Position numbers and translations under genes: made by a program. Shown piece by piece: positions 25,742 to 34,345 of a stretch of DNA of 40,033 nucleotides. A model generated the notes under the pieces. That model did not search any database. It was given only the letters and a program-made list of their open reading frames with translations, and had not been told where the DNA came from. Source of the DNA: Clostridia bacterium (lineage in GTDB: Bacteria > Bacillota > Clostridia > Christensenellales > Aristaeellaceae); contig JAFRFY010000116.1 of the NCBI GenBank assembly GCA_017434085.1, positions 1 to 40,033 of the forward strand, read 5' to 3'. Each line of letters starts with the position of its first letter. Position 1 is the first letter of the stretch.

Positions 25742-26488
25742 TCATTGGCAGCAGGTACCGTCGCGTCCGCAATCCCCGCCGGAACACTCCCCGCGGCGAT
25801 TGCAGACGGGATTTTCCTCATAGGCCAGCTTCCCGGCGACCAGCATGTCCGCCGCGGCGTCCGCATCGCCCTGAACGCCGGCATAGAAGCGAATGCCCGC
25901 GTCCGCCAGTGCGGCCTGCGCGCCGCCGCCGATGCCGCCGCAGATCAGGGCGTCCGCCTGGCACTGACGCAGAAAATCCGCCAGCGCGCCGTGGCCGAAG
26001 CCCTCCGCGCTGACGACCTGACTGCTCCGCACCGCGCCGTCCGCCACGTCGTAGAGCTTGAACTGTTCGGTGTATCCGAAGTGCTGGAACACCTGACCGC
26101 CCTCGTAGGTGACCGCGATCCTCATGACGCCGGCTTCTTTTTCCTTGATTTCAAACGGTATCCCGCCCTCCCGCTGCTGCCGGAATTCGCACTGGCAGGC
26201 GATGCCGTCCCGGTCCAGCGCCTGTGACGCCCGGCGCATCTCCTCGATGGAGGCGGCCATGAAGTCCAGCGCGACCTGGGCGGGGAGGTGGTGGGTGTGA
26301 TAGCCATACTTCACGCTGTACACCAGGCCCGCGTCCCTCAGCACCTTGATGTGCTGGGATACCGCCGATTCGGAGATCCCCAGCTTCAACGAAAGCGAGC
26401 GCGTGCAGTGCCTTCGCGCCAGTATCTGCTGGAATATCGCCATGCGCATCGGTTCTCCCAATGCCTTCAGACACGCGGACAGCTCCAT
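25742..26488 (-). CDS. ArsR-family regulator fused to a NifX/NafY-type domain
   Basis: 248 residues. Residues 1-90: winged helix (LKALGEPMRMAIFQQIL, SLKLGISESAVSQHIKVLRDAGLV) as in ArsR repressors. Residues about 118-225: dinitrogenase iron-molybdenum cofactor binding fold (MRIAVTYEGGQVFQHFGYTEQFKLYDV, ADALICGGIGGGAQAAL, GVQGDADAA). The end is a Cys-rich tail with six Cys (CNRRGEC, DC, TCC). Such fusions are known in Firmicutes and are thought to sense metal or redox clusters. It sits behind a strong promoter with an inverted repeat just downstream of the -10, so it is probably autoregulated; the flavoprotein gene downstream is a likely target. Confidence 0.9.
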   Translation of the reverse strand: MELSACLKALGEPMRMAIFQQILARRHCTRSLSLKLGISESAVSQHIKVLRDAGLVYSVKYGYHTHHLPAQVALDFMAASIEEMRRASQALDRDGIACQCEFRQQREGGIPFEIKEKEAGVMRIAVTYEGGQVFQHFGYTEQFKLYDVADGAVRSSQVVSAEGFGHGALADFLRQCQADALICGGIGGGAQAALADAGIRFYAGVQGDADAAADMLVAGKLAYEENPVCNRRGECSGGDCGRDGTCCQ

Positions 26489-26511
26489 GCTCGATCCCTC
26501 ATCGTATTTAT

Positions 26512-26570
26512 TTTAGCAATCGCTAAATTAATTTCAGTTATAGTATAGCACCGAAATTCAATGAAGTCAA
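26512..26570 (-). promoter_or_regulatory. Promoter and operator of the ArsR-NifX gene
   Basis: Minus strand -35 TTGACT (plus 26565-26570), 17-bp spacer, -10 TATACT (plus 26542-26547). The inverted repeat TTTAGC-GATT-GCTAAA (plus 26512-26527) lies over the predicted start region, an expected place for an ArsR repressor to block transcription. Confidence 0.7.
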
Positions 26571-26737
26571 TACTAAAATAAACAGGGGCCGGGGCAGCGT
26601 CATCGGATGACAATACTGTTGCTGAGGCTTCGAATCCCATCGCAGGGCCGCCATTCATCGTCCCCACGGTGGTTTTGCAGGTCCTGCAACGCTTCTGTGA
26701 TCCGATGAAGACCCCCGGAAAGCGGCAGATTTTCCGG

Positions 26738-26766
26738 TAGACGGGGACCGATTTACATGATATAAT
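26738..26766 (+). promoter_or_regulatory. Promoter in front of the PAS remnant
   Basis: -35 TAGACG (26738-26743), 17-bp spacer, -10 TATAAT (26761-26766). It now drives only a domain fragment. Confidence 0.55.
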
Positions 26767-26771
26767 GTTAA

Positions 26772-27218
26772 ATGTATTGGCATGTTTTGGGGGAATGCCC
26801 CATATGCACTAATGTCACGAAGGGCTACAAGAGGAAGGCCGATGGCAAGGCCGGGCAGCTGCGATTCCGTGAAATGATACGAAAAGGTCTCGTCTCCGAG
26901 ACATTGCTCGACAATATCATCCGTGCCGCCGCGATATTCAGGGAGGAAGGCAGCTGTATCACCGTCGTGCAGATCAACGACCGGTATGCGTCGCTTCTCG
27001 GGATCGATAATGAAGCGCGCTTCATGGAGCATCTGGATGAGGCGTCCCGGCAGAAGTTCCGGGAGCTGCTGGACAAAGCAAACATGCATGCTCTGGGTGG
27101 CAGCGAGGGCATCATCCATTACATCAGGAAGGACGGAAGCGCTATCGCGCTGAACATGCGCGTATTCCTGCTGTATACCCTCGATAACCATCGCCTGTAT
27201 CTCGTTACGCAGAACTGA
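26772..27218 (+). pseudogene. PAS-like domain fragment of a c-di-GMP signalling protein
   Basis: Up to 148 codons. The part from LRFREMIRKGLVSETLLDNIIRA onward, with VVQINDRYASLLGIDNE, IIHYIRKDGS and LYLVTQN, fits a PAS sensor of the sort found C-terminal to EAL domains in Clostridia proteins. The upstream 25 residues (with ECPICTN) look unrelated. The first ATG coincides with the predicted transcription start, and no ribosome site is seen, so translation is doubtful. It is probably what remains of a larger multidomain gene, though a stand-alone PAS protein cannot be excluded. Confidence 0.55.
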
Positions 27219-27351
27219 TGCCGCAACGGAGGCATGATCGAACGCCTTCATCAATACCCAGCCGGCGGATGCGCTGGCGGGGCGGTTTTGCCGGAAGAAG
27301 CAGGATCAGAGGATGTTTCAAATTACGGAGAATACCAAGGAGGCGACCAAA

Positions 27352-27978
27352 ATGATCCACCTGATGCACAAATCTATCGAACCTGACGCGATGCCGATCC
27401 TCTACGACACTCCCTTCTCCCCCGCTTCCTTTAATGCGGACTTTGAGATCCGCGATGGCAGCTGGCATGTCGAAGACGGCTGGCTGATCGGCGAAAGCCG
27501 GCGGAACTTCGCCTCCATGGCGATCATGCGCCGTTCCTTCTTCGGTCCCGTCTGCCTGGATTTCCGGGCCCGCGTGCTCCCGCCCTGCACCCATGACATC
27601 AACTGCATGTGGTCAGGATCGTGGGATGAAGCCACCAACACGCGCGCCCTGGCCTACGTCGCGGGCATCGGCGGCTGGTGGGACAGCAAGGTCGGGTTTG
27701 AGAAGAGCCCGGAATACAAGCTGAACTGCGGGACGAAGCTGCTGGATTTCGAGCCGGGAAGGACGTATCACATGCAGTGCGGCAGTATCGGCGGGCATGT
27801 GTTTGTGATCGTCGACGGAAAGCTGGCCATTGAGGCGACCGATCCCGACCCCATCGACCAGGAGAAGTATGGGCGCGTTGGATTCGAGGCGTACTGCACC
27901 CGGGTGGCCGTGACCGATTTCAAGGTGAGAAGGGCCATCTGGGAGGAAGTCAGCGAAATGTACGAACCGGAGTATTAG
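27352..27978 (+). CDS. Jelly-roll (concanavalin-like) domain protein, function unknown
   Basis: 208 residues, no signal peptide. The pattern (FNADFEIRDGSWHVEDGWLIGE, LDFRARV, CMWSGSW, HMQCGSIGGHVFVIVDGKLAIEA, GRVGFEAYCTRVAVTDFKV) is that of LamG/DUF1080-like beta-sandwich proteins that bind or cleave sugars. Start at ATG 27352, eight bases after AGGAGG; upstream in-frame codons have no support. It could be a cytoplasmic glycosidase-like protein. It precedes the M20 gene by 220 bases. Confidence 0.7.
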   Translation: MIHLMHKSIEPDAMPILYDTPFSPASFNADFEIRDGSWHVEDGWLIGESRRNFASMAIMRRSFFGPVCLDFRARVLPPCTHDINCMWSGSWDEATNTRALAYVAGIGGWWDSKVGFEKSPEYKLNCGTKLLDFEPGRTYHMQCGSIGGHVFVIVDGKLAIEATDPDPIDQEKYGRVGFEAYCTRVAVTDFKVRRAIWEEVSEMYEPEY

Positions 27979-28198
27979 ATGCCGCCTGCCGTACCTGCTG
28001 CGGAGCCCGTTCCATCCGCTGCTGCACGGATTCATCATGGCGCCGTCGTCCTTTACCACGCACCCTGCTGTGGCAGGCGAACCGATCGCCCACTATGGCG
28101 GATATCGGGAACAGTATGGCGTAGATGACGGACCTGGGGCAAAGGAGTAACCATGTGCAAAAAGCCAGCGCTGAAAAAAAACAAAGGCAGGTGTGGTT

Positions 28199-29281
28199 AT
28201 GCAGGACGCCATTCGCAACCTCCGCGCGCAACTGAACGCCTGTGCGGAGCTTTCCGGCCATGAGCAGGGCACCCTTGCCTTGCTGCGAGCATTTCTTACG
28301 GAGAACACCGCCCTCTCCGTCATCCCCATGGACGGCTGGCTCTTGGCGACGCATCGGGAAGGGGATGCCTGTCCCACTTACGCACTGCGCGCGGATATGG
28401 ACGCCCTGCCCGGCGCGGACGGCCCCTGGCACGGCTGCGGGCACGACGGGCATTGCGCGATCCTATGCCGGGTCGCCACGATGCTGGAGGGGCGCGTCCT
28501 AAACAGGAATGTCCATTTCATCTTCCAGCCGGCCGAGGAGACGGGAGCGGGCGCCAGGCGCATCTGCGACACATGGCCCGGGTTGGGAAATGTCGAGCGC
28601 ATATTCGGATTTCACAATCTTCCGGGGTATCCTATAGGGCACCTGCTGACCCGTCCCGGCTGCTTCGCCTGCGCGTCCGAGGGCCTGTCCATATCGGTGA
28701 CCGGCTCTCCCGCGCACGCCGCCTATCCTGAGCGCGGTGAGAATCCTGCGGACCTGCTGTGCGGTGCGGTATTGCGTCTGCCAGGGATGACGGAAGACAT
28801 ACTGCGCGGGGATGACAGGCTTCTGATGGCCACCGTCACAGGCATGAAGCTCGGAGATGAAAACTACGGCCTTTCCGCATCTGACGGGCGGCTGTGGCTG
28901 ACCTTGCGGGCGCACAGGGATGAGGATCTGCGGCTCCTGGAAACCGCGATAAAGGACTGTATACGGGCCGGCTGCCGCGAAAGGAATATGACCTGTCGTT
29001 TTGAAATGCGGGACGTATTTCCGGATACCGTCAATGATCCGATAATTACGCGGGAATGCGAGGACCTCTGGCGCGAATCCGGCAGGATCGTCCAGCGGTT
29101 AACGGAGCCCATGCGCTGGTCGGAGGACTTTGGATGGTATTTAAAGCGCGTACCGGGCATGTACTTCGGCATCGGTATGGGGCGCGAATGCGCGGACCTT
29201 CATACATCGGGTTATCGGTTCGATGATGATGTGACAGAGCCTGCCGCCGAGGCAATCCTTCAACTGTTGGGAAACGGATAA
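28199..29281 (+). CDS. M20-family amidohydrolase (N-acyl amino acid hydrolase-like)
   Basis: 360 residues. Metal ligands C80 and H82 in HGCGHDGH, E113-E114 in QPAEETGAGA, a His in FGFHN and the last His in DLHTSGYRFDD. The dimerisation-domain block SVTGSPAHAAYPERGENP is present. This matches the M20D peptidase branch (aminoacylase, AmhX, IAA-amino acid hydrolase type), which removes N-acyl groups in the cytoplasm. Start ATG 28199 preceded by AGGCAGG; GTG 28193 is an alternative. It is followed 11 bases later by the DUF3592-like gene in the same direction. Confidence 0.9.
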   Translation: MQDAIRNLRAQLNACAELSGHEQGTLALLRAFLTENTALSVIPMDGWLLATHREGDACPTYALRADMDALPGADGPWHGCGHDGHCAILCRVATMLEGRVLNRNVHFIFQPAEETGAGARRICDTWPGLGNVERIFGFHNLPGYPIGHLLTRPGCFACASEGLSISVTGSPAHAAYPERGENPADLLCGAVLRLPGMTEDILRGDDRLLMATVTGMKLGDENYGLSASDGRLWLTLRAHRDEDLRLLETAIKDCIRAGCRERNMTCRFEMRDVFPDTVNDPIITRECEDLWRESGRIVQRLTEPMRWSEDFGWYLKRVPGMYFGIGMGRECADLHTSGYRFDDDVTEPAAEAILQLLGNG

Positions 29282-29292
29282 GGAGTGATACT

Positions 29293-29748
29293 ATGCTGAG
29301 CGTACTTCGGGACAACAATCTGTTAGGCGTTGCCCTTGCCTGTCTCCCCGGCTTCATCTTCATATGTATGGGCATATACGAGATCATCATCATGCGCAGG
29401 AAACAGAAGCGGGAGACCGCCCGGGCGGTCGGCAAGGTGATATCCTTCGAAACGCGCGTGAGCCGGACCGGCAAGTATCGCAATGTCGTCCGCGTGCATG
29501 ATTCCCCGGTGGTCGAATTCAGCGCCGACGGGACCACGGTGCGACACAAGAGCGATATTGAATACAAGGAGAACACCTTCAAAGTTGATGAGATCGTCCA
29601 CCTTTTCTATGATCCGAACGACCCGTCTCACTTCCATCTTGAGAAGGGATTTCGCCACATCCTGTCCTTGGGAGCGTCGCTGATCGCGGTGGGGATCGGG
29701 TGGATTGTGATTATCTGCGCCTTCGTTCAAAGAAGCAAAGAATGTTAG
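29293..29748 (+). CDS. DUF3592-like membrane protein
   Basis: 151 residues with an N-terminal helix (residues about 11-32) and a C-terminal helix (about 123-145). Between them is a beta-rich soluble part (GKVISFETRVSRTGKYRNVV, PVVEFSADGTTVRHKSDIEYKENTFKVDEIVHLFYDPNDPSHF). The 'KxGDxVxVxYDPxxP' style is typical of DUF3592. ATG with GGAGTGA upstream. Function unknown; probably cotranscribed with the M20 gene. Confidence 0.75.
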   Translation: MLSVLRDNNLLGVALACLPGFIFICMGIYEIIIMRRKQKRETARAVGKVISFETRVSRTGKYRNVVRVHDSPVVEFSADGTTVRHKSDIEYKENTFKVDEIVHLFYDPNDPSHFHLEKGFRHILSLGASLIAVGIGWIVIICAFVQRSKEC

Positions 29749-29753
29749 AGTGG

Positions 29754-29783
29754 TAGACAACAACCGCTTTAATATGGTATAAT
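29754..29783 (+). promoter_or_regulatory. Promoter of the signalling operon
   Basis: -35 TAGACA (29754-29759), 18-bp spacer, -10 TATAAT (29778-29783), 84 bases before the HD-GYP gene. Confidence 0.7.
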
Positions 29784-29866
29784 ATGGCCATGGGCGAAGG
29801 AAAATGATCGTCAATGATCCGCTTTGAAAGCAGCCTGTACACGACCGCCGAGGGGAGGCTGGGCAG

Positions 29867-31717
29867 ATGAACTGGATCGTCGTGGCGGACAACAGCATTG
29901 AAGTATTGCAGGACGCGGGGCACATTCTCTGCAAGCGCAAGATGCGCGTGACCGGGTTCAGATCCGGGCAGGCGCTTATGGAGTTTTTGAAGGACAACCG
30001 GCCGGATCTGATCCTGCTGGGCAGCGTGCTGTGGGAAATCGGCGGTTTTGAGGCGATTTCCGCCTTAAAGAGCGCCCGCAAGACGGACAGGGGGATCCCC
30101 GTTTTGCTGATGGCGGAACAGGGAGAGCCGGATCTGGAAGCGCGTGCGCGGACCATGGGCGCTGCCGGCGTGGTGGGAAAGCCGCTCGTGGCGGCGGAGC
30201 TGACGGCGCGCGTGCTCGACATCCTTGCGTCGGTCCCGCAGCCGGGCGCTGACGGGAACGCTCCGATCCGCAATACGCTGGAGGAAATCGCCAACGCGCT
30301 GGAGGAGCGCAACGAATCCACCACCGGCATGTGGATGGGCAGCGAGGCGTTCGGCAACGTCTACCGCCACATGCTCCGTTACCTGGAACGCTATCACGGT
30401 GTCGCGTTCCAGGTTTTGTTTACGGTGGAGATGTCAAAGTCGTATGACGCGCGCCAGCGCTCGGAGATCATGACGCAGTTCCGGCGCAGGCTGCAGATTT
30501 CGCTGCGCAGCAGCGACATGATGATGGAGAGCGGCGAGAACCAGGTGTTCCTGCTGCTGCCGGAGGTGGGAGAGGCCGACATCGGCCACGTGATCTCTCG
30601 ATTGATCGAGGACTGGAAGCAGACGGAATACGGCCCCAGCACCGATATCATCTCCGAGGTGCGGCAGGCGAATCTGAATCGCGGCGCGGCGCAGGAGGAG
30701 ATCAAGCCCCGGACGGATTGGGTCGTCGTGGTGGATGACGACGTCGCCAATCTCAAGATGGCCGGGCTGATACTGAGCCGGCAGCACATGCGCGTGACGG
30801 CGCTGCGATCCGGGCGCGCGCTGCTGGAGTACATCCGCAGCAACAGCCCAGACGTGATCCTTCTGGACGTGCGGATGCCGGAGATGGACGGCTTTGAGAC
30901 GATGCGGCTGCTCAGGCAGGAAATGACGCCGGGGAAGGAGATCCCCGTGATCTTCCTGACCGCCGACGACAATGCCGAGTCCGAGATGATGGGCCTGAAC
31001 CTGGGCGCGATGGACTTCATCAAAAAGCCCTTCGTGCCGGAGGTGCTGACCGTGCGCGTGAAGCACATCATCGAGCTCTCCCGGCTTCAGAGAAACCTGG
31101 CCGAGGAAGTGGCGCTGAAGACCCAGGAGAACGAAAACCTCTCCATGCGCGTGGTGCAGACCCTGGCGGAGACGATCGACGCCAAGGACACCTACACCAA
31201 CGGCCACTCCGGTCGGGTGGCCGAATACGCCCGACAGATCGCCCGGCGCTTCGGCTACGGCCGCAACCGGCAAAATGAGATCTACATGATCGGGCTTCTG
31301 CACGACGTGGGCAAGATCGGCGTGCCGGACAGCGTGATCAACAAGCCCTCGCGCCTCACCGAGGAGGAGTACGCCCAGATCAAGATCCACCCCGTACTGG
31401 GCGACAAGATATTGAAGAAAATCCAGGAGCGCCCCAAGCTGGCCATCGGCGCGCGCTGGCACCACGAGCGCTACGACGGCACGGGCTATCCCGACGGTCT
31501 TGTCGGGGAAAGCATCCCGGAGGAGGCGCGGATCATCGCCGTGGCCGACGCCTACGACGCCATGACCAGCCGGCGCAGCTACCGCGGCATACTGCCGCAG
31601 GCCGCCGTCCGCAGCGAGATCGAGCGGGGCAAGGGCACGCAATTCGACCCCGTATTCGCCGACATCATGCTGGAGATCATCGACGAGGACACGGAATACA
31701 AGCTAAAGGAAAACTGA
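29867..31717 (+). CDS. REC-(degenerate GGDEF)-REC-HD-GYP c-di-GMP phosphodiesterase/response regulator
   Basis: 616 residues. REC1 (1-120) keeps the fold but has Gly52 where the phosphoryl Asp should be (LILLGS) and ADN instead of DDD. The middle (about 155-265) looks like a GGDEF domain without its motif (DMMMESGENQVFLLLPEV). REC2 (about 283-400) is canonical: VVDDD, D334 in VILLDVRMPEMDG, LTADD, KKPF. HD-GYP (about 415-610) has H479-D480 in LLHDVGKIG and HHERYDGTGYPDG (H532). It should hydrolyse c-di-GMP when D334 is phosphorylated, presumably by the Hpt domains of the two kinases just downstream. SD GGGGAGG. REC1 and REC2 are alike enough to suggest duplication. Confidence 0.92.
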   Translation: MNWIVVADNSIEVLQDAGHILCKRKMRVTGFRSGQALMEFLKDNRPDLILLGSVLWEIGGFEAISALKSARKTDRGIPVLLMAEQGEPDLEARARTMGAAGVVGKPLVAAELTARVLDILASVPQPGADGNAPIRNTLEEIANALEERNESTTGMWMGSEAFGNVYRHMLRYLERYHGVAFQVLFTVEMSKSYDARQRSEIMTQFRRRLQISLRSSDMMMESGENQVFLLLPEVGEADIGHVISRLIEDWKQTEYGPSTDIISEVRQANLNRGAAQEEIKPRTDWVVVVDDDVANLKMAGLILSRQHMRVTALRSGRALLEYIRSNSPDVILLDVRMPEMDGFETMRLLRQEMTPGKEIPVIFLTADDNAESEMMGLNLGAMDFIKKPFVPEVLTVRVKHIIELSRLQRNLAEEVALKTQENENLSMRVVQTLAETIDAKDTYTNGHSGRVAEYARQIARRFGYGRNRQNEIYMIGLLHDVGKIGVPDSVINKPSRLTEEEYAQIKIHPVLGDKILKKIQERPKLAIGARWHHERYDGTGYPDGLVGESIPEEARIIAVADAYDAMTSRRSYRGILPQAAVRSEIERGKGTQFDPVFADIMLEIIDEDTEYKLKEN

Positions 31718-31719
31718 CT

Positions 31720-34341
31720 ATGTTTTTGGAATACGCGGAAAATATCGTGCAGCTCATGGCGTGCCTGATCGCCCTTTTGTTCTGCCTGTTTCAATACATC
31801 AGCGGGAAGCAGAAGGGATGGGTCTACGCGACGGCGGTCTTCCTGTGCAGCCTGATGAGCAGCTATTACTGGACGGCTTACCTGGTCATCATGGGCGACT
31901 ACCCCAACGTGTCCAACCTCTTCTCCTATATGGGCTGGAACGTCGCATTTGTCTTTTTGCTGCTCCTGGTGCTTCACATGCGATGCGCCGAATCCCGGCG
32001 ATTCTTTCACCCGCTGATGCTGCTGCCGGTCCCGCTGAATGCCTGGCAGCTCACCCTTTACCTGCAATACGGCGGCGTGCTGAACAACCTCATTCAGGTC
32101 TCCGTCACGACGGCCATCGCCTGTTTCAGCCTGCAAAGCATCCTCTGGTATCGAAGGCATCGGAAGCGTGGCGCCACCCGGCCCTACGTGGCGATGGTGG
32201 CGCTTATGTATGTGTGCCTCGAATACGGCATGTGGACGACATCCTGTTTTGCCGCGCCCATCGGGACGTTGTACTATCCCCTGTCCTTCCTCAACAGCAT
32301 TGTCTTCCTGAGCCTGACGTGGGCGCTGGCGCTGACGTACCGATCCGGGCGCAGTCCCGTGCGGGACGGCATGATCCGCAGGTACCAGGCGATCCTCAAG
32401 GCCGTGTACTTCGCCGTCGTGCTCGTGTGCAGCGTCGGCGGCATCATGCTGGGCATCTGGATGCGCGACACGATGCGGGCGGGGCTGCGGCAGGCCTCGG
32501 AGAACAACCTGTACGGCATCATCCACGTGGTGCTGTTCGTCATATCGCTGTTCCTGGTGGCGTTCGCCGGGGCGATCATCTACGTGGTGCGCTTTTCGGA
32601 GAAGGTGGCGGAGAACAACGCGCTGAACGAGGCGCGGCAGATCGCCGAGCACTCCAACGCGGCCAAGAGCGAATTCCTGGCGAACATGTCCCACGAGATC
32701 CGGACGCCCATCAACGCGGTGCTGGGCATGAATGAGATCATACTCAGGGAGAGCCGGCAGGCGCGGGATCGGCTGCCGGAGCCGCGGGAGGCCGTCCGGG
32801 ATGTCTTTGCCGACATCTGCAGCTATGCCGTGAATATCCAGAGCGCCGGCAACAACCTGCTGTCCATCATCAACGACATCCTCGATTTCTCCAAAATCGA
32901 GGCGGGCAAGCTGGAAATCGCGGAGGGTCAGTACCGGCTGAGCTCCGTGCTCAACGACGTCAGCAACATGATCGCCTTCAAGGCCCGTGACAAGGGGCTG
33001 GACTTCCGCGTCGACGTGGACGACACCCTGCCGGACTGCCTGTACGGGGACGAGGTGCGCGTGCGGCAGATCGTGACCAACGTGCTGAACAACGCCGTGA
33101 AGTACACCCGGGAGGGGCGCGTGTCGCTGACCGTCCGCGGCGCCCGGGGCGACGCGGCGCGCCCGGGCGGCGCGATCGACATGAAGATCGTCGTGGAGGA
33201 CACCGGCGTCGGCATCCGGCAGGAGGACATCGGGCGGCTGTTTGAAAAGTTTGAGAGGGCCGATCTGCGCCACAACAGCACGGTGGAGGGCACGGGCCTG
33301 GGCCTTGCCATCACCCGCAGCCTGCTGGACATGATGGGCGGGAGCATCGACGTGCGCAGCGTGTACGGCGAGGGCTCCGCCTTTACGATCATTCTGCCCC
33401 AAAAGGCCGTCGGCACGGAGCCCATCGGCAACTTCCGCGAAAAGTTCATGCGGACCCAGGAGCAGGCGACGGTTTACAGGGAATCCTTCCACGCGCCCGA
33501 GGCGAGCATACTGGTGGTGGACGACACCCGGATGAACCTGACGGTCGTCGTCAATCTGCTAAAAAAGACGGGCATCAACATCGACACGGCAGACAGCGGC
33601 GAGGAGGCCGTCAGGCTTTCCCTGTCCCGGCGCTATGACCTGATCCTGCTGGACCAGCGCATGCCGGGGATGGACGGCACGGAGGCCATGCGCCGCATCC
33701 GCGAACAGCGCGACGGCGCCAACCGTGATACGCCGTTCATCTGCCTGACCGCCGATGCCGTGAGCGGCGCGCGGGAGCGCTACCTGGCGGAGGGCTTCAC
33801 GGATTACCTGACCAAGCCCATCGACAGCCTCGCCCTCGAACAGGCGCTGATCAGGCACCTGCCCGCCGGGAAGGTGCAGATCGTGGATCAGCCGGTCGAA
33901 GGCGAAGCGGAGGGCGCGCTTCGGAACGATCCCTTCGAGGCCCTGCGCGCCGCGGGGGTCGATACCCAGGTCGGCGCGCGATACAGCGGGGGCGACCCGG
34001 AGCTGTACCGGACGATGCTGCGGGAGTACGCCGGCGACGCTCGGGAGCGGGCGCGCGCGCTGCGGGAATCCCTGGACGCCGGGGACTGGAAGAATTACGC
34101 CGTGCTCACACACGCATTAAAGAGCACCGCCCGCATGATCGGGGCCGCGGCGCTCTCGGAGACGGCCGCGCGGCTGGAGGCGGCGGCGGACGCGGGGCAG
34201 GCGGAGGTCATACTGAAGGCGCACGACGACTTGATCGAGCGCGACGCGGCGCTGGCCGGGATCATCGAGGAGAACCTGGGGACCCAGGCCCATTCGGCGG
34301 CGGACGACGAGATACTTGAATTTCTGCCGGAGGGGGAATGA
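31720..34341 (+). CDS. Hybrid sensor histidine kinase (multi-TM sensor, HisKA-HATPase-REC-Hpt)
   Basis: 873 residues. Residues 1-295 hold about eight hydrophobic segments forming a membrane sensor with no large extracellular loop. A short coiled coil leads to HisKA with H325 in MSHEIRTPINAVLGM; HATPase motifs NNAVKYT, DTGVGI, GTGLGLAI; REC with D645 in LLDQRMPGMDG; Hpt with H798 in THALKSTARM. Starts two bases after the HD-GYP gene, with its SD inside that gene, so they are coupled. Phosphoryl flow H-D-H to a response regulator is expected; the neighbour HD-GYP REC2 is the obvious target. Paralogue of the next gene over the kinase core and Hpt, down to the shared last residues (I-L/M-EFLPE). 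Confidence 0.93.
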   Translation: MFLEYAENIVQLMACLIALLFCLFQYISGKQKGWVYATAVFLCSLMSSYYWTAYLVIMGDYPNVSNLFSYMGWNVAFVFLLLLVLHMRCAESRRFFHPLMLLPVPLNAWQLTLYLQYGGVLNNLIQVSVTTAIACFSLQSILWYRRHRKRGATRPYVAMVALMYVCLEYGMWTTSCFAAPIGTLYYPLSFLNSIVFLSLTWALALTYRSGRSPVRDGMIRRYQAILKAVYFAVVLVCSVGGIMLGIWMRDTMRAGLRQASENNLYGIIHVVLFVISLFLVAFAGAIIYVVRFSEKVAENNALNEARQIAEHSNAAKSEFLANMSHEIRTPINAVLGMNEIILRESRQARDRLPEPREAVRDVFADICSYAVNIQSAGNNLLSIINDILDFSKIEAGKLEIAEGQYRLSSVLNDVSNMIAFKARDKGLDFRVDVDDTLPDCLYGDEVRVRQIVTNVLNNAVKYTREGRVSLTVRGARGDAARPGGAIDMKIVVEDTGVGIRQEDIGRLFEKFERADLRHNSTVEGTGLGLAITRSLLDMMGGSIDVRSVYGEGSAFTIILPQKAVGTEPIGNFREKFMRTQEQATVYRESFHAPEASILVVDDTRMNLTVVVNLLKKTGINIDTADSGEEAVRLSLSRRYDLILLDQRMPGMDGTEAMRRIREQRDGANRDTPFICLTADAVSGARERYLAEGFTDYLTKPIDSLALEQALIRHLPAGKVQIVDQPVEGEAEGALRNDPFEALRAAGVDTQVGARYSGGDPELYRTMLREYAGDARERARALRESLDAGDWKNYAVLTHALKSTARMIGAAALSETAARLEAAADAGQAEVILKAHDDLIERDAALAGIIEENLGTQAHSAADDEILEFLPEGE

Positions 34342-34345
34342 TGGC

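Noticed and set aside
23796-25823. A long 675-codon plus frame opposite the flavoprotein
   Set aside because: It is the antisense shadow of a clear FMN/FAD enzyme, with Gly/Val/His-rich composition and no domain; common in GC-rich DNA.
27979-28198. A possible gene fragment between the jelly-roll and M20 genes
   Set aside because: Short frames only; a minus-strand hydrophobic stretch (SVIYAILFPISAIVG) is too short to assign.
31579-33492. A 637-codon minus frame opposite the HD-GYP and first kinase genes
   Set aside because: Shadow across two real genes; no domain or start signals.
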